A stretch of DNA of 39,448 nt from Caldithrix abyssi (GCA_011369465.1 DRQG01000078.1:1-39448); one strand, 5' to 3'. Positions 9,501-15,737 are shown, counted from the first letter of the stretch. Notes: generated by a model not told the origin, from the letters alone. Translations and numbers: made by a program.

Positions 9501-9911
9501 GCCGCCGGGTGTGCCGTTGGCCGGGTTATGGGTGATCACCAGGTTTTCCAGACGCATGGTCCGGTCGTTTATATAGCGGATGGATACGGCCGGGCCCTCT
9601 GCCGGAGCGTTAATCACGCTGGTGCGATATCCTTCATAACCCTTTAAGACAAAAGGCGGACGATCTTCCAGAACAATCTGCTCGTTAAAATTGCCGGCCA
9701 GCAGGTACAGCGTGTCCCCGGCGCTGATATAGCCGAGGGCATGGGCAATGGTGGCAAAAGGCGCGCCAAAACTTCCATCGTTCTGGTCATCGCCGGAAGG
9801 CGAAACAAAATAACTGGCCTGGGCAAAAAGACTGCCGTCAATTCCGTTTGCAAATGGCAGGAGAAGTATAAAGATTACAGCCCGCAGCCGGGCCGATATG
9901 GTGACTGGCAT
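3510..9911 (-). CDS. Giant secreted beta-helix/VCBS protein with T9SS tail
   Basis: 2133 residues. A signal peptide ends near 32. Residues 33-80 begin a DUF1565-like right-handed beta-helix (to about 410) with many repeated NN-turn segments. About 587-680 resembles a Big_5 Ig-like domain. About 710-1030 carries six FG-GAP/VCBS-type calcium loops (DLDADGRPD, DLNGDDRLD, DWNNDGVTD, DIDGDGLMD, DYDSDGRMD, DLDQDSDLD), probably a beta-propeller. A second beta-helix starts near 1043 with the same opening pattern as the first and ends near 1377. Fn3/Ig-like regions follow. The last ~95 residues are a T9SS type A sorting domain (LSQNYPNPFNHRT ... GLYEFTWDARNDRG ... GIYFIRF). It should be translocated through T9SS and anchored or released at the surface. 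An adhesin or polysaccharide-binding/lyase role is possible, but I see no catalytic signature. Start chosen at ATG 9911 behind GGGGAGAAG. Confidence 0.88.
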   Translation of the reverse strand: MPVTISARLRAVIFILLLPFANGIDGSLFAQASYFVSPSGDDQNDGSFGAPFATIAHALGYISAGDTLYLLAGNFNEQIVLEDRPPFVLKGYEGYRTSVINAPAEGPAVSIRYINDRTMRLENLVITHNPANGTPGGPGLELLGSSATVYDCAITANALVDSSGGGVRIIDTGASVFPLLENCDITDNTAAGGAGLYARNARVELRNNRFRNNDAGQGDGGAVKLVSCYGLEIHRNQMINNKAGRGGGLFILNDQAQQAQSENFTENLLYANSAFTDGGAIYLEGNSVTTAFLNNTLAENIAQGDGAGLFARQTANIIIRDNIVVNNRAGGDGGGFHLQELGTASVDMHSNQVSANQADGDGGGVYFLNCDNVSIGGAENLQNNFFHNRANGALNAVYSASAIASLGLDYNYWGFKEENAVKLQIVVPGSNLSNLQYALRPFVVENVLLPERYLYWFGDGKLSFEDSRPVFDGSGRFSVALAMDTLYDSGSELSHLNKLYALDLPADLREQAFTLSLYYDTDELNDAGSPDPARLLLIYQDEQQGLWQSAPTTLADSIQMLNSTFETLPARQFGIGFQANPPDTAMQVWPIPNSAEMLPEALPHIRFNQPVNSAFLNDQFIRISGMQSAGHGFTPLYDAAGNTLYLQTERPFYAGEEVRITLSDTIFTQDGKYKENGYAWHFNVAAFYGSGTFQPTAKYNRAAGLDYATGDLDADGRPDLLELRQGRLIFLRNDGLLNFVPTDSITPERSFTKLLTGDLNGDDRLDVFLFNDSYMQVYHYNPSVGFSPIFAKSLPQDGQLKDALWGDWNNDGVTDLAVLKEMLYFNEILIYYGAFDGGYVSGDSLSLNLIGRAHRLLSMDIDGDGLMDLLTSNGSDNSNLALLENTRTGFTRTISSAAGFSNQNLLQSGNVWFDPQYPNRREVLLSGLDDGGTPVLRVFNAQLDGSLLRQIQWALSVPLTDMKAADYDSDGRMDILLLQEDGTLRLVQNGLSGLTMRSPFATETNGRRLLSADLDQDSDLDILVLSEDGWRVYENRARQARRWWVRAGSANGDGSASAPFARISDALNRSFNGDSIWIAGGEYRENLRMDYGVAMVGYQSEPPRLVFPDGGIPSALIEIATDRSVILNGLELANKTGMAGKAGIAADGGDSLHLDGLTISGFEYGIRLVNSAARVENSRLFGNSVAQIYADNAQLNLRYAALLGNGNPDGTVSASGVEAVNQSSITLGNVFVGGHSRYGLRFENSSFKIYSSILARNDSSGLQSGAALYAAQTSQGSVLNSIFLHNGVGIEAPASTVSFRYNDFYGNLENWTNALPGPGTRFENPLFVKDHYPFAAAFPPGDSLFDQQAWRLAPGSSLIDAGHPDSLSGDDSPADMGMFGNLSAPYVFSERPQAQADAQDSVLIIQWQTPAPENWNLWKATALFRSEQQGFVPDTANMLALLDKGQTAYNETGLAFGRDYFYRLAFVDSLGGVTGYSEELPGRLDKLIYELSYGRVDVQLGQGDTLIRPVLVHNGGTVDLHMLVDSDLPDWMNILPKQRQIAAGDSARFWLRFSAVGLEKDSLYQHDIRFFPQEDSARVRILPVTMWVSYRDLLAPVTELIGTYPDTVYEALLHYRFKGDDRRFSTIGTPPELLRYVWRLRRINGTDTTEALAGQSDSTATMVYPVRDGHYLFEVAARDTAGNGTPGDINAAAHEVWVEAGKPVLPRNRWLMIAPSRRRDQFAQIVTNPDILALKRWGPEEAYLDVSPDSLKLGESYWVISRNKMEVDLNQLDFVPADTTVRVAIRPGWNQVGNPWAWNVSWQNTRLIDSDNRTHTFMQAVEDSLLSPFIYHYEAYPLRHYERDVYYRLFPNRGFWLYSRAEGTLQLDASPVKFSVNEEETIPLPKSDGSADALVQLEAIGAEMSDPDNFFGVCSDLDDFPVYYHSAPEPPTIDDLLRLYTIVDGRKMSGNLVEFGNTFKEQVWDIYLESGSQNEPVRLRWSWITEPQETYLFLYHLESGQWFNLNDTPEYTLEKPRSVEHFKLYATDNADFEPKILPTEFNLSQNYPNPFNHRTRIRLAVPYFADGQQAELAIYNTLGQRVKTLLKRKLESGLYEFTWDARNDRGRVLSSGIYFIRFRGEEFHVTRKMIFIK

Positions 9912-10002
9912 TCCGCTTCTCCCCGATTTATGATGTGGCGATATTTTCCAGGATTTTGGTCGGTATTAATGATCCTGTGCTCCGTGATCAAAAATATTTT
10001 CT

Positions 10003-10031
10003 AATATTGACAGAAGAAGCGGTGTTCTCAA
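10003..10031 (-). promoter_or_regulatory. Candidate promoter of the surface-protein operon
   Basis: On the minus strand TTGAGA (complement of 10026-10031) is followed after 17 bases by AATATT (10003-10008), a 5/6 and 4/6 match to sigma-70 hexamers. It lies about 90 bases upstream of the giant gene start. This is a weak match from reading alone, and FCB primary sigma factors can prefer different -10 sequences. Confidence 0.25.
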
Positions 10032-10092
10032 TGACAAAAGTCACAACGTCTATTTATTTGAAAAATCAGAGGTTGGGAAGGACATTTCCAGG

Positions 10093-10839
10093 TCAGAAAA
10101 TATGACGGTAGGTCTGATACATGGACCAGATATTTTCCACATAGTTGATGGTCTCGTTGTAGCCGTAAAAATAGCCAAAGCGCGGTTTGCCGCTGGGCCA
10201 AACCTGCAGGTGCAGCTGCCAGTCGGTTTTTTTGAGCATGGCCAGATAGGGACGCACATTTTCCCACACATTGGGCGGACGTTTGTAATAACGGGCGATA
10301 TCCTGGGCGTCAAAGACCCGGCCGGCGCCGGCGTTGTAACTGGCCAGGGCCAGTTTGACCCGGTTATTCCGATCGGCATTGGGAAAGAGACGGTATTGCT
10401 TGTGCAGATGGTAAATTCCGGCGGTGATATTTTCCCGCGGGTTACGCATAATATACTGAATATCCAGCTCACGGCTGATCTCCCGCGCCGTCTGCGGCAT
10501 CAGCTGCATCAAACCGGAAGCGCCCTTATGACTGCGCGCTTTGATACGGAATCCCGATTCCTGCACAATCTGAGCGGCAATCAAACGCCAGTCAAACCCG
10601 TATCGTTTGGAGTATTTTTTGATAATGGGTTTATATTTGAGGATTTCCCGCCCCAGTCCGCTTTCCAGCAATTTGAGACGCATGCGATCCAGTTCCATTT
10701 TTTGCTCGATACGCTGGCGGATCAGCGTACGCAGCGAATCGTCCGCGGCAAGGGAAGAGGGGTTATCGGCCCGGTTACGGCAGGCGGACAGGCCGACAAA
10801 AAGCAGCAGTGCACTTGTCCATAAGAAGAGGCGTATCAA
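10093..10839 (-). CDS. Lytic transglycosylase lipoprotein (SLT, GH23)
   Basis: 248 residues. A lipoprotein signal ends in a lipobox at Cys20 (VGLSAC). The SLT domain spans about 75-240. The catalytic Glu is probably E94 in QESGF, followed by KGASGLMQLMPQTA, the NPRENITAG segment and LASYNAGAGRV, the standard GH23 motif set. It cleaves peptidoglycan between MurNAc and GlcNAc, forming 1,6-anhydroMurNAc, from a membrane-anchored periplasmic position. The start is TTG at 10839, overlapping the TGA stop of the upstream DUF350 gene (TTGA), which suggests translational coupling. No in-frame ATG is available before the lipobox. The closest relatives are probably MltC/MltF-like single-domain SLT proteins. 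Confidence 0.9.
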   Translation of the reverse strand: MIRLFLWTSALLLFVGLSACRNRADNPSSLAADDSLRTLIRQRIEQKMELDRMRLKLLESGLGREILKYKPIIKKYSKRYGFDWRLIAAQIVQESGFRIKARSHKGASGLMQLMPQTAREISRELDIQYIMRNPRENITAGIYHLHKQYRLFPNADRNNRVKLALASYNAGAGRVFDAQDIARYYKRPPNVWENVRPYLAMLKKTDWQLHLQVWPSGKPRFGYFYGYNETINYVENIWSMYQTYRHIF

Positions 10840-11072
10840 TTGAGACTCATCCCGATAATTAAACCGACAATCAGACCGATCATCACAAAAATGCCGGAAA
10901 CCACCACACCCACCGCCAGATTTCCCTTTTCCAGCTCGTTGGGAATATCGAAGCGGGTGGTTTTGTTGACCAGTTTGTACGTGCTGATGGAAGCCACCAT
11001 ACCTACGAGAACGCCTAAGACGGCATAAATAAAATTACGCACCATGATAAGATCGAACCAATCAAATTCCAT
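10836..11072 (-). CDS. DUF350 family small membrane protein
   Basis: 78 residues with two predicted transmembrane helices (about 11-31 and 52-76) separated by a short polar stretch with FDIPNELEKGNLAVGV. The ENLEKGNxAVG-like segment is the hallmark of DUF350 proteins. Function is unknown; the family is small and integral to the inner membrane. The ATG is preceded by GAGGAAGGAATT. It is the middle gene of DUF2851 - DUF350 - lytic transglycosylase, 48 bases after DUF2851 and overlapping the transglycosylase start, so an envelope-related role is a contextual guess. Confidence 0.8.
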   Translation of the reverse strand: MEFDWFDLIMVRNFIYAVLGVLVGMVASISTYKLVNKTTRFDIPNELEKGNLAVGVVVSGIFVMIGLIVGLIIGMSLN

Positions 11073-11120
11073 AATTCCTTCCTCGACCGTTTGTTTGAAA
11101 ATCTTGAAAAGTTTAAAGAT

Positions 11121-12410
11121 TTAATACGCCGATGTCAAAGTTTTCCTGCGCAGCGGGCAGGCGGAACAGCAGCCCGGCAAACAATAGGAACGGTGCAATT
11201 GCAGCATGGCCTGATTGTAAAAGGCCCTGGGCCGGCCCGGCAGAGCGGAACAGATGGCCGGGAATTGGCGTTGTGCGAAACCGTAACAGCCGCCGGACGG
11301 CCAGTTCAGATAGAGGTCTTCCAGATAGGAAACAAACCCTGCGCTGCCAGTGGCGGCGGCCCGGGCCGTAAAAAAGGGAATCAGCAGATTAACCAGGATT
11401 TCGCTGATCCGTTCCGGCCCGAAAAAACGACGCCGGGAAGTACGGCAGCGGCGGCCCAGAGCAAAATGCGTTTGCCAGTATTCCGGTACCGGCACTGTAA
11501 AATATTCTTGGATATGCATCCTCAAGGCAGACAAAACAGGGCGGGCCGCCAGGATGTCCCACAGATCAGTATGAAAGCGCAGGCCGCGCCCGGCCAACAA
11601 GTGCGCCCAACCGGCCAGCCGAAAATGGGGATGATTGTGATAGCGCAGCGCGGCCAGCGTCCAACGCCCCGGCTGCAAGGGCGCCCGGCTGAACCTGCAG
11701 CGCAGCCCGCGGTACAGGGCGGCAAGGCGGCGGGCGTAGGCATCCGGATGGGCAAGGGGCAGAAAACCGGCCTGGCCGGCATAACCGGCCAGAATACCCT
11801 CGGCGGGAAAACCGGCTTCGAACAAACCCTGTACTTCGCTAAACGGCGCGGCCAGGGCCAGAGCCTCAAAGGCGGCGCCGTTGTGCGGATAGCCCAGAAT
11901 GCGCAGGAAATGACGATAAAAAACCTCTTCCGGCAGGGTATGTTCCAGCCGGGCGGTAAAAGCCCGCACTTTGATGGAAAGCCGTTCTGCGGCTAACCGG
12001 CGCAGGGCCTCTCCGGATACCGGTTTTTTGCCGCTGTGCAAAGCACAAAGAGAGGTACGCCGGGGCGGCGGGGGAAGCGCCAGCGAGGGAATACCCCGCG
12101 CGCTGGAATGATGCCGCACCGGGGTCAGAGGCCGATTTTCTTCGGAAGCGCACAGGTGCAGCAGTACGCCCGCGTAGGCCGGATCCAGATGGTGCCCGTG
12201 CCCGTACCAGTCCCGCAGTGCGGTGTGAAATTCCACAGCGCCCTGATAGACAATCCCGTCCAGCTCAAAACGGGCCGAGGGGATGTCCGGGCCGTAAACG
12301 CGGTTGAGCCGCCCGGCATCCAGGATGCATAAGCGATGCCCGCCGGTGGCAATGACCGTGGCAGCGCGGGCCCAGGCAAACCAACGCTGGTACAGCTCTT
12401 CTTCCGTCAT
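11121..12410 (-). CDS. DUF2851 family protein
   Basis: About 429 residues from ATG 12410. An extended frame from TTG 12434 adds eight residues, but MTEEELYQRW is the normal family N-terminus. Neither start has a clear Shine-Dalgarno sequence. The family signature is present: GRLNRVYGPDIPSARFEL, then GAVEFH, then DWYGHGHHLDPAYAGVLLH. The C-terminus carries a Cys cluster (YCLPGCCSACPL) that could bind a metal. DUF2851 proteins are widespread in Bacteroidetes and relatives and, as far as I know, uncharacterised. The D...E-x-H pattern resembles a degenerate PD-(D/E)XK nuclease core, which is inference. It starts divergently from a Cro/C1-type regulator across a short repeat-containing region and may be under its control. 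DUF350 and a lytic transglycosylase follow. Confidence 0.82.
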   Translation of the reverse strand: MTEEELYQRWFAWARAATVIATGGHRLCILDAGRLNRVYGPDIPSARFELDGIVYQGAVEFHTALRDWYGHGHHLDPAYAGVLLHLCASEENRPLTPVRHHSSARGIPSLALPPPPRRTSLCALHSGKKPVSGEALRRLAAERLSIKVRAFTARLEHTLPEEVFYRHFLRILGYPHNGAAFEALALAAPFSEVQGLFEAGFPAEGILAGYAGQAGFLPLAHPDAYARRLAALYRGLRCRFSRAPLQPGRWTLAALRYHNHPHFRLAGWAHLLAGRGLRFHTDLWDILAARPVLSALRMHIQEYFTVPVPEYWQTHFALGRRCRTSRRRFFGPERISEILVNLLIPFFTARAAATGSAGFVSYLEDLYLNWPSGGCYGFAQRQFPAICSALPGRPRAFYNQAMLQLHRSYCLPGCCSACPLRRKTLTSAY

Positions 12411-12413
12411 AAT

Positions 12414-12509
12414 ATTACAATAATTATTTTTCAAAGCATTTGGAATATACCGTTTTTCAGGCTATATTACAAATATTATTTTATATACCTTTTGTAATAA
12501 TTCAAAGCA
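12414..12509. promoter_or_regulatory. Divergent control region with inverted and direct repeats
   Basis: ATTACAAA (12466-12473) and TTTGTAAT (12491-12498) are a perfect 8-bp inverted repeat with a 17-base AT-rich spacer. A further ATTACAA lies at 12414-12420, beside the DUF2851 start. AATAATT followed closely by TTCAAAGCA occurs twice (from about 12420 and from 12496). Together these form repeated half-sites placed between a divergent HTH gene and DUF2851, so they are candidate operators for the HTH protein. No binding motif for this regulator is known to me. Confidence 0.4.
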
Positions 12510-12546
12510 ACAATCGGATTAAAAAGCAATAATGAGGTCCTGTTCA

Positions 12547-12918
12547 ATGATCAATGCCACAGAAGTCACCCGACGTATCGAGAGCATCCGCCGGCAAAAA
12601 GGCTGGACGCAGGAAGAGCTGGCCGCTCAACTGGGCATCAGCCAGCCGGCGGTCAGCAAATACCTGCGCGACCGCATCCCTCCGGCCGCCGTTCTGTTGC
12701 GGCTGGCCCGGCTGGGCAACACCACCGTGGAATGGCTGTTAACCGGACAAAAATCGTATCTGTACGAGGCGCCGCGGGTAAGGGAAAAATCAGCCGCGTA
12801 TGATATTGATTACACGCTGGCCCGCAAGATTGCAGGGCTCCCTCCCCCGCTGCGTCAGGCCGTGGAAACATTGCTGGAGCATCTTGTGCCGGTCAGGGAA
12901 GAATCCGGCGGGCGGTAA
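12547..12918 (+). CDS. Cro/C1-type (XRE) helix-turn-helix regulator
   Basis: 123 residues from ATG 12547. An earlier ATG at 12532 is in frame, but it overlaps the GAGG at 12534-12537 that is well placed to serve as ribosome binding site for 12547. Residues about 4-58 form an HTH_3 domain: RIESIRRQKGWTQEELAAQLGISQPAVSKYLRD is the helix 1-3 region, with QPAVSKYL as recognition helix. TTVEWLLTG follows, as in phage-type repressors. The remaining 60 residues are partly helical and may mediate dimerisation. It is likely an autoregulator and a regulator of the divergent DUF2851 operon. The 3' end overlaps the convergent NlpC/P60 gene by 26 bases. Confidence 0.85.
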   Translation: MINATEVTRRIESIRRQKGWTQEELAAQLGISQPAVSKYLRDRIPPAAVLLRLARLGNTTVEWLLTGQKSYLYEAPRVREKSAAYDIDYTLARKIAGLPPPLRQAVETLLEHLVPVREESGGR

Positions 12919-13387
12919 CATAGCGGCGTTGATAATACCGTGCTCCCAGCTCGGAAATGACCACGCCGCGCTGCAGGGAAGCATGCACAAAACGGCCCTG
13001 CCCCAGATAAATCCCCACGTGATCCACCGCGCTGCTGCCGCCGGTACGGAAAAAGAGCAGATCGCCGGGCTGCAGGCGGGCCTTCTGAACAAAACGGCCG
13101 GCCTGTATCTGCAGCTCCACCGTGCGGGGCAGTTCGATCCCGTACACCTCACGATAGATACGGCAGGTCAGTCCGGAACAATCGATACCCTGACGGCTCT
13201 CTCCGCCGAAGCGGTAGGGCACATTCAGCCATTCGTCGGCGGCACGCCGCAGGGCGTCTTCCTGAACTTTTTTGGGAGCGGATGACGGAGCGGAAGCGGA
13301 GGGTCGGTCGGAGGCGGCCCGGAAACGGGTGGTCGAGACACAGCCGGCCAGCAGCCCGAGCAAAACCAGCGCGATCAGCCGGCCCAT
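12893..13387 (-). CDS. NlpC/P60 peptidoglycan endopeptidase lipoprotein
   Basis: 164 residues from ATG 13387, two bases after the prenyl synthase stop; a TTG three codons earlier is possible but overlaps that gene. The lipobox is LLAGC with Cys16 as the lipidation site. A Ser/Ala/Pro linker (about 25-40) precedes the NlpC/P60 domain. The catalytic triad is visible as Cys70 in GIDCSGL, His122 in DHVGIYLG and His134 in FVHAS, with LQPGDLLFF between. The enzyme should cleave D-Glu-gamma-meso-DAP or a related bond in the stem peptide, from the outer or inner membrane periplasmic face. It is the last gene of EIIA - prenyl synthase - NlpC, which is probably an operon; a functional link among the three is not obvious. 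Confidence 0.92.
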   Translation of the reverse strand: MGRLIALVLLGLLAGCVSTTRFRAASDRPSASAPSSAPKKVQEDALRRAADEWLNVPYRFGGESRQGIDCSGLTCRIYREVYGIELPRTVELQIQAGRFVQKARLQPGDLLFFRTGGSSAVDHVGIYLGQGRFVHASLQRGVVISELGARYYQRRYVTARRILP

Positions 13388-13389
13388 GG

Positions 13390-14331
13390 CTACCAATCCC
13401 TGTTTTTGATGGAATCGGTCAAAGCCAGAAGCCGTTCTCTGGCCGGGCTGGCAGGCAGTTGCTGCGCTTTGTTCCGCGCCTGATCAAACAGGTCTTGATA
13501 TTGTTGACGGGTTTCGGCCAGCACGCCGCTTTCATCCAGCAGTCGCCGGAATTCCTTCAAAGGCAGGTCAAAAAATTGGTCGCTGCCGGTTTTTTCGCGC
13601 AGCTTGATGGTGAGCAGGGTTTGTTTGTGCATGGAAAGATCGCTGCCGGTCTTCTTCCCCAGATGGCTTTCGTCGCCCACCACGTCCAGCACATCATCCT
13701 GAATTTGAAAGCCCAGACCCAGCGCATAACCGAATTCCCTCAAAAGCAGTACGGTGTCTCTGCCGGCTCCGGCCACCATGGCCCCTAACTCACAGGCCAG
13801 TTCGATCAAAACGGCGGTTTTGCGCTCGATCATCTGTAAATAGAGGGCGGAATCCACACTGCTCCGAGTCTCAAACATTTTGTCCTGGCCCTGCCCTTCG
13901 CAGATGAGCAGCATGGCTTCGGTAAAACGACGGGCCATGGCGGTCACATCACCCTGCGGCGTGTCCAGCAGTTTCCGGAAAGCCAGCCCCATCAGCCCGT
14001 CCCCGGAAAGGATGGCGGCATTGACATCCCATTTTTTATGTACGGTTTGCCGGCCGCGCCGAAAATCGTCCTGATCCATGATGTCGTCGTGGACGAGGGT
14101 AAAATTGTGCAGCAGTTCCACGGCGGCGGCGGGATAGCGGGACACCTGCGGCGGCACGTCCAGCGCTTCGGCGCACAGCATGGTCAGCAGAGGACGTATG
14201 CGTTTCCCCTTCAATCGCAAAATATAGCGGATCGGTTCATAAAAGAAGGTCACCTGACGATCGCCCGAAAATTTATTGATCTCTTTTTCGATGATTTTCA
14301 GGTAGGGTTGTAATTCCTGCTGCAAATTCAT
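13390..14331 (-). CDS. Short-chain polyprenyl diphosphate synthase
   Basis: 313 residues from ATG 14331, chosen because the family begins close to this point and the open frame upstream overlaps the EIIA gene. Motifs: GKRIRP (42-47), first Asp-rich motif DDIMD (82-86) followed by FRRGRQTVHKKW, and second Asp-rich motif DDVLD near 211 followed by GKKTGSDL. It condenses isopentenyl diphosphate onto allylic diphosphates. The residue five positions before the first motif is Phe77. An aromatic here normally blocks long products, while octaprenyl synthases have Ala, so farnesyl or geranylgeranyl diphosphate is the likely product (family knowledge plus inference). It begins 10 bases after the EIIA stop and ends two bases before the NlpC/P60 start. 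Confidence 0.9.
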   Translation of the reverse strand: MNLQQELQPYLKIIEKEINKFSGDRQVTFFYEPIRYILRLKGKRIRPLLTMLCAEALDVPPQVSRYPAAAVELLHNFTLVHDDIMDQDDFRRGRQTVHKKWDVNAAILSGDGLMGLAFRKLLDTPQGDVTAMARRFTEAMLLICEGQGQDKMFETRSSVDSALYLQMIERKTAVLIELACELGAMVAGAGRDTVLLLREFGYALGLGFQIQDDVLDVVGDESHLGKKTGSDLSMHKQTLLTIKLREKTGSDQFFDLPLKEFRRLLDESGVLAETRQQYQDLFDQARNKAQQLPASPARERLLALTDSIKNRDW

Positions 14332-14341
14332 AGCGTGCTCG

Positions 14342-14800
14342 TCAGGCTTTAAAGTCTTCGCGGATGATGCGCATGACGTCTCCGGCGGAGGCGGCCCTTT
14401 CCAGTTTTTCGCGCAGGGCATTGCCTTTCAGATTGCGGGAAATCGTAGCCAGGGTTTGAATATGCGGGCCGGATGTATCGCGCGGGGACAGGACCAGAAA
14501 AATCAGACGGGCCGGTTTGCCGTCCAGCGATTCAAAGTCGATACCGTCCGGGCTGACGCCAAAGGCGATTTCCAGACCGGAAACCCCGTCGGTTTTGGCG
14601 TGCGGAATGGCCAGGCCTTTTTCCAGGCCGGTGCTGGAATACCCTTCCCGTTCCAGCACATCCTTTAAAGCCAGATCACGGTCGTTCAGTCGGTGGTTGC
14701 GCTGCAGAGCATCCACCAGTTCTTCGATGGCCTGAAATTTGGACGTGCTCTTCAGGGGAACGACGATGTGTTTCTCGTGCAGGTGTTTCGAAATATCCAT
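14342..14800 (-). CDS. PtsN-like PTS EIIA domain protein (first copy)
   Basis: 152 residues, a single fructose/mannitol-type EIIA (PTS_EIIA_2) domain. The phosphoacceptor is His67 in GLAIPHAKTD, preceded by VLEREGYSSTGLEKG. LIFLVLSPRDTSGPHIQTLATISRNL is the C-terminal core of the fold. No EIIB or EIIC component lies nearby, so this is a regulatory, PTS-Ntr-type EIIA rather than a transporter subunit. Its N-terminus faces a second EIIA gene transcribed the other way. The ribosome binding site is GGAGG. The gene leads the prenyl synthase and NlpC/P60 genes. HPr or EI-Ntr partners must be elsewhere in the genome if it is phosphorylated. Confidence 0.9.
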   Translation of the reverse strand: MDISKHLHEKHIVVPLKSTSKFQAIEELVDALQRNHRLNDRDLALKDVLEREGYSSTGLEKGLAIPHAKTDGVSGLEIAFGVSPDGIDFESLDGKPARLIFLVLSPRDTSGPHIQTLATISRNLKGNALREKLERAASAGDVMRIIREDFKA

Positions 14801-14921
14801 TATTCCTCCGTTTCAGAAAATAAAATTTAGACAATTGGCAAAAATATGTCAAACGATTAATAAAAGTATTGGCTTCTTTTACAGAATTCCCTAAATTTAC
14901 CCAAATAAATTTGGAGGAAAG
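14801..14921. promoter_or_regulatory. Divergent EIIA-EIIA promoter region
   Basis: An AT-rich 121-base gap separates the two divergent EIIA genes, each with a strong GGAGG site next to its start. AAATTTA (14893-14899) and TAAATTT (14906-14912) form a 7-bp inverted repeat with a 6-base spacer directly before the plus-strand ribosome binding site. TAAAATTTAG near 14821 is a related sequence. Promoters for both directions must lie here or further upstream, but I cannot place hexamers with confidence. Confidence 0.4.
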
Positions 14922-15395
14922 ATGCGACTGACGGACATTTTAAAAGAATCTCATGTACTGATGCCCCTGAAAAGCGACGAACGTGACGACGCCATCCGGG
15001 CGCTGATCGATATTCTGGATCAAAACCAGCTGCTGAGCGACAAGGAAAAAGCCTTTCAGGCCGTTTTGGAAAGGGAAAAAATTATGACCACCGGTGTCGG
15101 CAACGGGATTGCCATCCCGCACTGCAAAGACAGCTCCTGCCCCAATTTTGCCGTTGCGCTCGGTCTGCATCCCAAAGGAGTGGATTTTCATTCTCTGGAC
15201 AAAAAGAAGGCTAAAATCGTTTTTCTTCTGGTCGGTCCGGAAAACAATCCGGGAATGCACATTAAACTGCTCAGCCGTATTTCCCGTCTGATGAGCAACG
15301 AAGAGCTGCGCGAACAGATTATATCCTGTAAGAAACCGGAAGAAGTGATCGAAATCATTCAGGAAGAAGAAGAATACTACTTCGATTTAGATTGA
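14922..15395 (+). CDS. PtsN-like PTS EIIA domain protein (second copy)
   Basis: 157 residues, paralogous to the divergent neighbour along its whole length (ESHVLMPLKSDERDDAI against EKHIVVPLKSTSKFQAI). The phosphoacceptor His67 is kept in GIAIPHCKDSSC, preceded by VLEREKIMTTGVGNG. It differs by an acidic tail (EEEEYYFDLD) and two Cys residues after the active His. GGAGGAAAG precedes the ATG. The stop overlaps the ATG of the P-II-like gene by one base (TGATG), so the two products are probably made together. It is likely a signalling EIIA, phosphorylated by a general PTS phosphotransferase, acting on its neighbours or elsewhere. Confidence 0.9.
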   Translation: MRLTDILKESHVLMPLKSDERDDAIRALIDILDQNQLLSDKEKAFQAVLEREKIMTTGVGNGIAIPHCKDSSCPNFAVALGLHPKGVDFHSLDKKKAKIVFLLVGPENNPGMHIKLLSRISRLMSNEELREQIISCKKPEEVIEIIQEEEEYYFDLD

Positions 15396-15736
15396 TGCCT
15401 ATGCGCCTGGTTATTTTTTTCCTCAACAAGGAGGAACATCTGCAGGAGGTGCTGGAGGCCTTTATCGAACTGGGGATCAACGGCGCCACCATTCTGGACA
15501 GCGTGGGTATGGGGCGTATTCTGGCGCACGATATTCCCATCTTTGCCGGTTTCCGCAACCTGCTGCAGGATTCCCGCCCCGGCAACAAAACCATCCTCAG
15601 TGTCGTTCCCAGGGACAAAACAAAGGCCATGATCAAAGCCATTGAGCAAATTGTGGGCAGCCTGGACGAATCGGGCAACGGGCTCTTTATCAGCCTGCCG
15701 CTGGACGACGTTAAAGGTTTGCCCAAAGGGATTTAA
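15395..15736 (+). CDS. P-II-like protein without a T-loop
   Basis: 113 residues from the ATG that overlaps the preceding TGA; a second ATG two codons on is also possible. The N-terminal part (RLVIFFLNKEEHLQEVLEAF, then LGINGATILDSVGMGR) matches the first beta-alpha-beta unit of the P-II fold, in which GlnB has GxTVTEVxGFGR. KTILSVVPRDKTKAMIKAI and GLFISLPLDDVKGL resemble the second half. The long T-loop with the modified Tyr is missing, replaced by a short AHDIPIFAGFRNLLQDSR segment. It is therefore probably not a classical ammonium sensor. The context, after an EIIA and one base before a Ser/Thr kinase, suggests ligand sensing in the same circuit (inference). P-II assignment rests on pattern reading only. 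Confidence 0.65.
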   Translation: MPMRLVIFFLNKEEHLQEVLEAFIELGINGATILDSVGMGRILAHDIPIFAGFRNLLQDSRPGNKTILSVVPRDKTKAMIKAIEQIVGSLDESGNGLFISLPLDDVKGLPKGI

Positions 15737-15737
15737 C

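Noticed and set aside
11091-11996. 301-codon open frame antisense to DUF2851
   Set aside because: It overlaps a recognised family on the other strand and shows a Gln/Arg/Gly-rich, non-protein-like composition.
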